From positions 1 through 41,697 of the forward strand of contig JAHDXT010000034.1 in assembly GCA_023384095.1 (NCBI GenBank): 41,697 nt of DNA. Direction: 5' to 3'. Shown piece after piece: positions 8,702-15,116 of this stretch. Numbering within the stretch: position 1 is the first letter of the stretch; every line of letters begins with the position of its first letter. Origin of the DNA: Hyphomicrobiaceae bacterium. GTDB lineage: Bacteria; Pseudomonadota; Alphaproteobacteria; Rhizobiales; Hyphomicrobiaceae. The notes beneath the pieces were generated by a model. It worked only from the letters and a program-made list of their open reading frames with translations, did not search any database and was not told where the DNA came from. Both the position numbers and the translations under genes were made by a program.

Positions 8702-10169
8702 TCCAGGCCGGGGCGGCACCGGACCGAGCCCGCCGTCGGCGAGCAGGAGCGACGTCATAGATACCGATCTATGCATCATCGGCGCGGGCTCCGCCGGGCT
8801 GTCGGTCGCCGCGGCGGCGGCAGCCTTCGGCCGCAGCGTGGTGCTGATCGAGAAGCACAAGATGGGCGGCGACTGCCTCAACTACGGCTGCGTGCCCTCG
8901 AAAGCGCTCATCGCCGCGGGCAAGCGCGCCCAGGCCATGCGCGCCAGCGGCGGCTTCGGCATCGAGCCGGCATCGCCGCGCGTCGACTGGAAGGGTGTCC
9001 GCGACCACGTGCACGGCGTCATCGCGGCCATCGCGCCGAACGATTCCGTCGAGCGATTCACGGCGCTCGGGGTCCAGGTCATCCAGGCCGCGGGCCGGTT
9101 CCTCGACAAGCGCACCGTGGAAGCGGGCGAGCACCGCATCCAGGCGCGCCGGTTCGTCATCGCCACGGGCTCCTCGCCCATGGTGCCGCCGATCCCGGGC
9201 CTCGACGAGGTGGGCTGCTTCACCAACGAGACGATTTTCGACAACGCCTCCCCGATCGCCCACCTGATCGTCGTCGGCGGCGGTCCCATCGGGCTCGAGC
9301 TCGCCCAGGCGCACCTGCGGCTCGGGAGCAAGGTGACGGTGCTCGAAGCGGCCAAGGCGCTCGGCAACGAGGACCCAGAGCTGGCCGCGCTCGTTCTCGA
9401 GGCCCTGCGCAAGGAGGGGGCCGAGATCCGCGAGGGCGCCGCCGTCGAACGGGTCGACGGCCGCGAGGGCGCGGTCCGGGTCACGTTCAAAGCCGGGAAC
9501 GCCAGCCAGACCGTCGAGGGTAGCCATCTGCTGGTCGCCGCCGGCCGCCGGCCGAACGTCGCCGACCTCGGGCTCGAAGCCGCCAAGGTCAAGTACGACA
9601 GGCGCGGCATCTCGGTGAACAGCGGCCTCGTCACCTCGAACCGCAGGATTTTCGCGATCGGCGACTGCACCGGCGGCCTGCAGTTCACTCATGTCGCCAA
9701 CTACCAGGCCGGCATCGTCATCCGGCGCGCGCTGTTCCGGCTCCCGGCCAAGTCCGACGAGACATTGCTGCCGCGGGTGACGTTCACAGACCCGGAGCTC
9801 GCCTACGTCGGGCTCTCCGAGGCGCAGGCCCGCGAGGCGAAAGGGGAGATCCGGGTCCTCCGCTGGCCTTATCGCGAGAACGACCGGGCGCAGGCGGAGC
9901 GGTCGGCGCGCGGGTTCGTCAAGGTTCTGACCGACAGGCGCGGGCGAATCCTCGGCGCCGGGATCGTGGGCGAGCAGGCCGGCGAGCTGATCCAGATGTG
10001 GTCGCTCGCCATCTCACAGAAATTGAAGATCAGGGCCATGACTGGCTGGGTTTCGCCCTACCCCACGCTTTCGGAGGTCAACAAGCGAGCCGCGATGCGA
10101 TATTATGCGACAGCAGCCAGCAACCCCATGGTCCGAAAGGCGGTATCGTTGCTGGCGAAGCTCGGATAG
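8688..10169 (+). CDS. Mer/Lpd-like pyridine nucleotide-disulfide oxidoreductase
   Basis: 493 aa FAD-dependent flavoprotein of the dihydrolipoamide dehydrogenase / mercuric reductase superfamily. An FAD-binding Rossmann motif (CIIGAGSAGLSVAA) is followed by the redox-active disulfide GGDCLNYGCVPSK (C63/C68). A second Rossmann motif for NAD(P)H (IVVGGGPIGLELAQAH) and the second FAD contact (IFAIGDCTG) are present. The C-terminal dimer domain begins 'PRVTFTDPELAYVGLSE'. The catalytic HPT motif of true Lpd and glutathione reductases reads SPYPTLSE here, with Tyr458 where the active-site His would be. There is no N-terminal HMA domain or C-terminal Cys pair, so it is not a genuine MerA. Pairing with a TVP38 gene recurs in many bacteria, but the physiological substrate of this branch is not established. 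Alternative start codons exist in the first ~20 residues. Confidence 0.9.
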   Translation: MQRHDPGRGGTGPSPPSASRSDVIDTDLCIIGAGSAGLSVAAAAAAFGRSVVLIEKHKMGGDCLNYGCVPSKALIAAGKRAQAMRASGGFGIEPASPRVDWKGVRDHVHGVIAAIAPNDSVERFTALGVQVIQAAGRFLDKRTVEAGEHRIQARRFVIATGSSPMVPPIPGLDEVGCFTNETIFDNASPIAHLIVVGGGPIGLELAQAHLRLGSKVTVLEAAKALGNEDPELAALVLEALRKEGAEIREGAAVERVDGREGAVRVTFKAGNASQTVEGSHLLVAAGRRPNVADLGLEAAKVKYDRRGISVNSGLVTSNRRIFAIGDCTGGLQFTHVANYQAGIVIRRALFRLPAKSDETLLPRVTFTDPELAYVGLSEAQAREAKGEIRVLRWPYRENDRAQAERSARGFVKVLTDRRGRILGAGIVGEQAGELIQMWSLAISQKLKIRAMTGWVSPYPTLSEVNKRAAMRYYATAASNPMVRKAVSLLAKLG

Positions 10170-10194
10170 GCATTGAAACTGGCTCGAGGCGTGC

Positions 10195-11736
10195 GTGCCG
10201 CAGGACTCGGTTCCTTCAAACGAGATCGGCGGCAAGGCTCCGGATACGGGAAAGCCGGCCTCTGCGGCTGCGACCCGCGGCCCGTCGGAGCGGCTGCTGC
10301 ACGGGCTGCCTTCGAAGCTGCTCTACCTGACGGCGCTGTTCGTCATGCTGGCGGAGGTGCTGATCTTCGTGCCCTCCATCGCCAACTTCCGCGTGACCTG
10401 GCTGACGGATCGGTTGACGGCGGCGCGGCTCGCCTCTCTGGCGGCTGAGGCTGCCCCCGGCGGCATCATCCCGGAGAACGTGCGCGGCGAGCTGTTGAGC
10501 ACGGCGCAGCTCCGCTCGGTCGCGATCAAGACAGGCGGCATGCGCAAGCTCGTGCTGCCGGCCGATGCACCGTTCGTCGTCGATGCGATGTACGACCTGC
10601 GCATGCCGCCAAGTTCGACGCCGATCGAGCGGCTCTCGATGCGCTTCGGCCTCATCGCCGATGCGCTGGCCGTCTTCTTCGCACCCGAGGGGCGGATGAT
10701 CCTCGTGCACGGCCAGCCCGATCCGGGAACGGGCCCCGCCACGCCGGTGACCGACTTCGTCGAGATCGTGCTGCCGGAGGCGAAGCTCAAGGCAGCGATG
10801 GTGCGTTACGGCCTCAATATCCTTTATCTGTCCATCATCATCTCCATCATCGCGGCGGCGCTCGTCTACGTGGCCCTGAGCGCGATGTTCGTGCGGCCGA
10901 TGATGCGCATCACGCGCAACATGCTCTATTTCAGCGAGAACCCGGAGGACGCAAGCCGCATCATCGCGCCCTCGGAGCGCCGGGACGAGATCGGCATCGC
11001 CGAACGGGAGCTGGCGCGCATGCAGCGGCAGCTCGCGCAGACGCTGCACCAGAAGAGCAGGCTTGCGCAGCTCGGGCTCGCGGTCAGCAAGATCAACCAC
11101 GATTTGCGCAACATGCTGGCCAGCGCGCAGCTCATCTCGGACCGGTTGACGGCGCTGCCCGATCCCACCGTGCAGCGCTTCGCGCCGAAGCTGATCGCCT
11201 CGCTCGACCGCGCCATCAGCTTCTGCAACGACACGCTGCAGTTCGGCCGGACCGAGGAGGCGGCCCCACGCCGGGAGCTCTTCGCGCTCGGCGCACTGAT
11301 AGAGGAGGTGGGCGAAGGCGTCGGGCTGCCTCGCGACGGCATCGGCTGGCGCGTCGCCGTCGATCCCGCGCTCCGGGTCGATGCCGACCCGGAGCACATG
11401 TTCCGCGTCTTGAACAATCTCTGCCGCAACGCCGTCCAGGCGATCGAGAGCCAGGGGCCGCAGACCTCCGGCGAGGTGGCGGTCGAGGCGCGGCGCGAGG
11501 GCCGGCGGTCGGTCATCGACGTGCGGGATTCGGGGCCGGGCGTATCAGGCGAGGCGCGGGCGCGGCTTTTTCAAGCGTTCGGCGGCTCTGCCCGCAAGGG
11601 CGGGTCGGGGCTGGGGCTGGCGATCGCCTCCGAGCTGGTGCAGGCACACGGCGGCACGCTCGTCCTGCTCGACGCGCCGCGCGGGGCAGCCTTCCGCATC
11701 GAGATCCCGGACCGCGGCACGGCTGCGCCGGGGTGA
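10195..11736 (+). CDS. orphan membrane sensor histidine kinase
   Basis: 513 aa. Two transmembrane helices (residues ~42-62, LLYLTALFVMLAEVLIFVPS, and ~206-232, GLNILYLSIIISIIAAALVY) flank a periplasmic domain of about 140 residues. A HAMP-like linker follows (RPMMRITRNMLYFSENPED). The H-box is SKINHDLRNML with phospho-acceptor His302, preceded by a coiled-coil segment. The ATPase domain shows N-box NNLCRNAVQAIE, G1 DVRDSGPGV and G2 GGSGLGLAIASELV. It starts with GTG at 10195, 25 bp after the flavoprotein stop. No response regulator is adjacent, so its partner is elsewhere and its signal is unknown. The His-Asp-Leu-Arg-Asn H-box differs from the common HELRTPL form. Confidence 0.9.
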   Translation: MPQDSVPSNEIGGKAPDTGKPASAAATRGPSERLLHGLPSKLLYLTALFVMLAEVLIFVPSIANFRVTWLTDRLTAARLASLAAEAAPGGIIPENVRGELLSTAQLRSVAIKTGGMRKLVLPADAPFVVDAMYDLRMPPSSTPIERLSMRFGLIADALAVFFAPEGRMILVHGQPDPGTGPATPVTDFVEIVLPEAKLKAAMVRYGLNILYLSIIISIIAAALVYVALSAMFVRPMMRITRNMLYFSENPEDASRIIAPSERRDEIGIAERELARMQRQLAQTLHQKSRLAQLGLAVSKINHDLRNMLASAQLISDRLTALPDPTVQRFAPKLIASLDRAISFCNDTLQFGRTEEAAPRRELFALGALIEEVGEGVGLPRDGIGWRVAVDPALRVDADPEHMFRVLNNLCRNAVQAIESQGPQTSGEVAVEARREGRRSVIDVRDSGPGVSGEARARLFQAFGGSARKGGSGLGLAIASELVQAHGGTLVLLDAPRGAAFRIEIPDRGTAAPG

Positions 11737-11861
11737 GCAGGACTTTTGCCGGCGGCGGGTTTTCCGGATCCTGCAGGCGTGAAATAATCTGCACTGTCAT
11801 CAGGCGATGCTGGGCATCTCGCAGCGCGGGCGGCCGGCTCGAACAGCGGCTGGGAGACGGC

Positions 11862-13259
11862 ATGACCGAGGAGGAGATGAGCTGGGCAGGCGCCGGAGCG
11901 ATCGTCGAGGCCGTGCGTGCCGGTGAGGTGTCCGCCGCCGACGTCGTCGGCGCAATTCTCACGCGGATCAGCGGGCTCGACAGCGTCCTGCGCGCGTTCG
12001 TCACCGTCTGCGGCGAGGAGGCGCTGGCGGCGGCGCGGGCCGCGGATGCGCGGCGCCCCCGAGGCCAGTCGCTCGGCCTACTCGACGGCGTGCCGGTATC
12101 GATCAAGGACATCATACTGACGCAGGGGATCCGCACGACAGCCGGCTCCAGGCTGCAGGAGACGTACGTTCCGGACATCGACGCCCTCGTGGTGGCGCGG
12201 CTGAAGCAGGCAGGCGCCATCGTCATCGGCAAGACCGCGACGCCGGAGTACTGCCACAAGACGGTGACCGACAGCCCGCTCACCGGCGAGACGCGCAATC
12301 CCTGGGACCTGAACCGGACGCCCGGAGGATCCTCGGGCGGCAGCGCGGTCGCGGTCGCGGCGGGCATGGGGCCGGTCAGCATCGGCACTGATGGCGGCGG
12401 ATCGATCCGCCTGCCGGCCGCGTTGTGCGGGGTCGCCGGGCTGAAGCCCACGACCGGCATGGTGCCGCAGTGGCCGGTCACGCCGGGCTGGGACCTGCTC
12501 GGCCAGACGGGGCCGCTGGCCCGCTCCGTCGCCGATCTCCAGCGTGTCATGCAGGTGATTGCCGGCCCGGACCCCCGCGACCCCGACTCGCTCTTCGAGG
12601 CCACGAAGCTCCCCCGCGGCAGGCCGCGCGTGGCATGGGCGCGCTCGCTCGACGACCTCGAAGCGGAGCCGGACGTCGGGAGTGCGCTGAGCGCGACGGT
12701 GGCGGCGGCGCGGCGCATCTCGAACCGGCTCGACGGGGTGGTGCTGAACTGGAGCGATCCCGACCAGCAGTTCCGGGTGATCGCGTGCTCCGATCTTGCG
12801 TCAGCACTCGGATACAGGCTCGCGTCGGAAAGGGACCGCGGCGCCATGGACCCGACGCTGGTCCAGATGCTCGAGTTCGGCCAGGGCCTGACGGGCAGCG
12901 ATCTCGCGCGCGCCCTGCGCTGGCGGCGGATGTTCGCTGCCCGCGTCCTGACCTGGTTCCAGGACTACGACGTCCTCATCGTGCCGACCGCACCGGTGAG
13001 CGCCTTCACGCTCGGCACCCTCGGCCCCCGCATCATCTCCGGCAGGAAGACCTCCCCGTTCGCCTGGTTCAACTGGACCTGGCCTTTCAACGTGACCGGA
13101 CAGCCGGCGCTGTCGCTCCCCGTCGTTTCCGCCGCCGAGCTACCGGTCGGCATCCAGATCATCGGGCGGCGGGGCGAGGACGCGCTGGTCATGTCCTTCG
13201 CACAGCAGCTCGAGAAGCGCCTGCGCAGCGATGCGAGGCCGCGTCTGGCCCCGGCCTGA
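11862..13259 (+). CDS. amidase-signature family hydrolase
   Basis: 465 aa member of the amidase signature (AS) family, which hydrolyses carboxamides with a Ser-cisSer-Lys triad. The catalytic Lys is in 'GVPVSIKDIILT', the cis-Ser in 'TDGGGSIRLPA', and the nucleophilic Ser in that loop follows 'PGGSSGGSAVAVAAG'. The overall layout resembles GatA and related amidases. No gatB or gatC lies nearby and the C-terminus differs, so it is a stand-alone amidase rather than the tRNA amidotransferase subunit. Substrate cannot be told from sequence. I chose ATG 11862, preceded by TGGGAGACGGC; the frame opens 43 codons earlier at 11733, overlapping the kinase stop, but that stretch is Cys/Arg-rich and unlike the family. 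Confidence 0.9.
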   Translation: MTEEEMSWAGAGAIVEAVRAGEVSAADVVGAILTRISGLDSVLRAFVTVCGEEALAAARAADARRPRGQSLGLLDGVPVSIKDIILTQGIRTTAGSRLQETYVPDIDALVVARLKQAGAIVIGKTATPEYCHKTVTDSPLTGETRNPWDLNRTPGGSSGGSAVAVAAGMGPVSIGTDGGGSIRLPAALCGVAGLKPTTGMVPQWPVTPGWDLLGQTGPLARSVADLQRVMQVIAGPDPRDPDSLFEATKLPRGRPRVAWARSLDDLEAEPDVGSALSATVAAARRISNRLDGVVLNWSDPDQQFRVIACSDLASALGYRLASERDRGAMDPTLVQMLEFGQGLTGSDLARALRWRRMFAARVLTWFQDYDVLIVPTAPVSAFTLGTLGPRIISGRKTSPFAWFNWTWPFNVTGQPALSLPVVSAAELPVGIQIIGRRGEDALVMSFAQQLEKRLRSDARPRLAPA

Positions 13260-13292
13260 AGCCCGTCCGCTCCTCGATCTCGAAACTGATTT

Positions 13293-13410
13293 CCGTCATT
13301 CCGGACGGGGAGAGAAGCGGCTATCGATCCGGCAAAAAAAGGAAACACCCGATCTTCGGCGCTCTTGACGCCCCACGCCTCTCGATCGCGACCCGTTGCC
13401 TGGATGACGG
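13293..13410. repeat. intergenic repeat-like element bounded by CCGTCAT...ATGACGG (copy 1)
   Basis: The element opens CCGTCATTCCGGACGGGGAG and closes CCTGGATGACGG, so its ends form an inverted repeat of 7 bp (CCGTCAT/ATGACGG) about 118 bp apart. A second element of similar size with the same ends lies at 33709-33821. Palindromic intergenic repeats starting CCGTCATTCC are common in Rhizobiales genomes (general knowledge, not checked here). It may act as a transcript-end structure for the amidase gene. Confidence 0.5.
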
Positions 13411-13487
13411 CAGCGCAAGTAGCGTCGGGTTCGAAACACCAGGCAGACGGCGGAATAGGCCGCTGTTGCGAAATCGGCACACCTTAT

Positions 13488-13516
13488 TGTTTAGGTTCTG
13501 TTTAGGCCCTGTAATT
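13488..13516 (+). promoter_or_regulatory. possible promoter of the H-NS-like gene
   Basis: A weak -35 TTGTTT (13488-13493) and a -10 TGTAAT (13511-13516, one mismatch to TATAAT) are separated by 17 bases, about 85 bp before the ATG of the H-NS-like gene. The surrounding DNA is clearly richer in A and T than the rest of the window. That also suits autoregulation by an H-NS-type protein (inference). Confidence 0.35.
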
Positions 13517-13599
13517 ATGTTCGCAAATGAGAAGAATTCAGTTAAGTGCGGGAAATCACAGAGTTTCAAGCTTGCCATTGTCCAACGAGGAAGAAATCC

Positions 13600-13911
13600 A
13601 TGAAGGAGAGTCAGCTTCAGAAGTTGAGCTACAAGGAGCTCTTGCAGCTTCAGCAGCGTGTCGCCGCCGTAGTCGCCAGAAGGAAGACCTCGGAGCGGGC
13701 TGCGTTGAAGGAGAAGCTGCAATCGATTGCCGAGGAGGCCGGCTTCAGGATCGACGATCTGTTCGACAAGGCCGGTGAACGCGCCGCAGCCTCCGTTGCG
13801 ATCAAATATCGTCATCCGACGAACCGTTCGCTGATCTGGACCGGCCGCGGCCGCAGGCCCAAATGGCTCGTTGCCGAGGGTGGCGACGTCGAGCGCTTTC
13901 GCGTCGCCTGA
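13600..13911 (+). CDS. H-NS family nucleoid-associated protein
   Basis: 103 aa DNA-binding protein of the H-NS/StpA/HvrA family. The N-terminal half is a charged coiled coil for oligomerisation ('LSYKELLQLQQRVAAVVARR'). A linker leads to the C-terminal DNA-binding motif 'YRHPTNRSLIWTGRGRRPKW', which matches the family pattern Y-x-x-P-x(n)-W-x-G-R-G-R-x-P-x-W. Such proteins bind curved or AT-rich DNA in the minor groove and silence transcription. In photosynthetic alphaproteobacteria the relative HvrA regulates redox-controlled genes. I chose the ATG at 13600, which has AACGAGGAAG as ribosome site; the frame opens 18 codons earlier without conserved sequence. An HU-like gene follows 49 bp later. 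Confidence 0.92.
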   Translation: MKESQLQKLSYKELLQLQQRVAAVVARRKTSERAALKEKLQSIAEEAGFRIDDLFDKAGERAAASVAIKYRHPTNRSLIWTGRGRRPKWLVAEGGDVERFRVA

Positions 13912-13960
13912 GTCCAAGCGAAACAACGTCCGCTTTTCTATCTGAGGAGATCCGATCCTT

Positions 13961-14326
13961 ATGAAAACGCCAGCCGCTACCAAGTCAGCCGCTACCAAGT
14001 CAGCCGTAACCAAGTCAGCCGCTACCAAGACTGCCAAGCCTGCGAAAGCGGCGACAGTGACGCTCAGCCAGATGGCGAAGGCCCTGGCGGAAACACATGA
14101 GATGCCGAGAAAGCAGACGAGCGCTTTGCTTTCGGATTTGACCTCGATGATCTCAAAGCATCTGAAGAAGGGCGCGCGTGTCCGCATCGGCGGTATCGGG
14201 GTGCTGCAGGTCCGCAAGCGGCCCGCGCGCATGGGCCGCAATCCTGCGACCGGCGAGCCGATCAAGATCAAGGCGAGCAAGAAGATCGCGTTCCGTGCGG
14301 CCAAAGAGCTGAAGGAGCTCGTGTGA
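13961..14326 (+). CDS. HU/IHF family DNA-binding protein with repetitive Ala/Thr/Lys tail
   Basis: 121 aa. Residues ~34-121 form an HU/IHF-type fold: 'LSQMAKALAETHEMPRKQTS' (helical dimer core), 'VRIGGIGVLQVRKRPARMG' and the DNA-bending arm 'RMGRNPATGEPIKIKASKK' with its intercalating Pro. The first ~33 residues are a low-complexity basic tail of AATKS-type units encoded by four tandem 15-bp repeats (13973-14032), reminiscent of eukaryotic H1-like or mycobacterial HU tails but placed at the N-terminus. Likely role: nucleoid compaction or bending. It probably shares a transcript with the H-NS-like gene and ends at a strong terminator. Confidence 0.93.
   Translation: MKTPAATKSAATKSAVTKSAATKTAKPAKAATVTLSQMAKALAETHEMPRKQTSALLSDLTSMISKHLKKGARVRIGGIGVLQVRKRPARMGRNPATGEPIKIKASKKIAFRAAKELKELV
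13973..14032 (+). repeat. four tandem 15-bp repeats within the HU-like gene
   Basis: Four consecutive units of 15 bp with consensus GCCGCTACCAAGTCA lie at 13973-13987 and 13988-14002 (identical), 14003-14017 (two differences) and 14018-14032 (ends ACT). They are in frame and encode Ala-Ala-Thr-Lys-Ser units of the N-terminal tail. Exact adjacent copies could expand or contract by slippage, so copy number may vary between strains. Confidence 0.9.
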
Positions 14327-14367
14327 CGGCGCAGTGCTGAAACCACGTGCAGCAGAGCCGATCGCAA

Positions 14368-14404
14368 AAATGCGCTCCGGGCGGCCACCGCTCGGAGCGC
14401 ATTT
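14368..14404. terminator. bidirectional hairpin terminator between HU-like gene and convergent gene
   Basis: A perfect 12-bp stem AAATGCGCTCCG (14368-14379) / CGGAGCGCATTT (14393-14404) encloses a 13-nt loop. The stem begins with A residues and ends with T residues on both strands, so it can work as an intrinsic terminator for the plus-strand HU-like gene (stop at 14326) and the minus-strand gene ending at 14414. Confidence 0.85.
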
Positions 14405-14413
14405 CATTCCTCC

Positions 14414-14965
14414 CTACCAGGGAGGATATATGCGCTTGTACGGGTTCTTGTAGCGGGAGTGAAAACGGGCATCGATGCAGCGCCCGCCGTCCCAGAACCT
14501 GAACGTTCCGCAGCCCAGATCGACGACCGGCTCGACGACGCGTACCGGCGGCGGGCCGTAGTCCTTGATCGAGCCGTACACCGGCCACGCAGGTGCGCGG
14601 TAGAGCCTTCTCGGTGCATAGTACGCCGCCGCAGCCCGCGACTCGGCGGCAAGCCCAGAATCGTAAACGATGCGTTTTTCCCGAGTGAAAATGGATTCGT
14701 AAGCCACCTGGCGCTGGCGCCAGAGGTCGGGCGGGCCCGGCAGGTAGGCCGCGCCGTAGCCGTAGGGCGGCGCATTCCTGTAGTGGACCCTCACCTCCGA
14801 GTAGCTGTAGACGACGGCGTCGCCATCCGGCTCCACGATGAGATCAGGACCCGGAGCATAGCCGTACGCTTTTGGACCTTTGAGGTAGCCGTCCGCCGCA
14901 GCCGGAGCGGCGGCGACTGCGAGAGCGAAGGCAAGCCCGATGACGGCGGAGTGCAGCTTGGGCAT
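14414..14965 (-). CDS. secreted Tyr/Pro-rich protein of unknown function
   Basis: 183 aa with a clear Sec signal peptide (MPKLHSAVIGLAFALAVAAA, cleavage likely after PAAADG-type residues near 22-26). The mature part is rich in Tyr, Pro and Gly, with short motifs such as YLKGPKAYGYAPGP, NAPPYGYGAAYLPGPP and YYAPRRLYRAPAWP. It ends in a small domain with two cysteines, CGTFRFWDGGRCIDARF, which could form a disulfide in the periplasm. The start at 14965 has a strong ribosome site, TTGCAGGAGGTCCCC. I recognise no family; surface or cell-envelope association is inferred from composition. It lies downstream of hyuB on the same strand, 151 bp away, and shares a hairpin terminator with the HU-like gene. 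Confidence 0.82.
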   Translation of the reverse strand: MPKLHSAVIGLAFALAVAAAPAAADGYLKGPKAYGYAPGPDLIVEPDGDAVVYSYSEVRVHYRNAPPYGYGAAYLPGPPDLWRQRQVAYESIFTREKRIVYDSGLAAESRAAAAYYAPRRLYRAPAWPVYGSIKDYGPPPVRVVEPVVDLGCGTFRFWDGGRCIDARFHSRYKNPYKRIYPPW

Positions 14966-15116
14966 GGGGACCTCCTGCAAGTGTCCCCCTGCCGACAAAC
15001 GCGACCGGGAAATCCTGGTTCCGCGAAAACCGTGCGAGAAAGGAGCTTTTTTCAAGGATCGACTGCGCGCCGTGCTTATTCGCAGCCTGAGCAAGTCTCC
15101 CCGCCGCCGGGGTTGT

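Larger units (their letters stand above)
13260..13599. other. intergenic region upstream of the H-NS-like gene
   Basis: This 340-bp gap contains a bounded repeat-like element (13293-13410) and then an AT-rich tract (about 13480-13600) that is unusual for this genome. The tract includes a short direct repeat GTTTAGG TTCT GTTTAGG around 13490-13507 and a possible promoter for the H-NS-like gene. I find no gene in it. Confidence 0.5.

Noticed and set aside
8688-10169. Flavoprotein as mercuric reductase (merA) in a mercury-resistance operon
   Set aside because: There is no C-terminal vicinal Cys pair, no N-terminal metal-binding domain, and no merR, merT or merP nearby.
11862-13259. Amidase as GatA of the tRNA amidotransferase
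   Set aside because: The catalytic triad region is shared by the whole family, but gatB and gatC are not adjacent and the C-terminal third does not look like GatA.
13420-13445. GGGTTCGAAACACC as a tRNA T-loop
   Set aside because: GGTTCGAA resembles a T-loop, but the flanking bases do not pair into a 5-bp stem and no acceptor or anticodon arms can be drawn.
15099-15112. CCCCGGCGGCGGGG as the hyuB intrinsic terminator
   Set aside because: The stem is only 5 bp with a tight loop and no T-run follows on the minus strand, so it is not a convincing intrinsic terminator.
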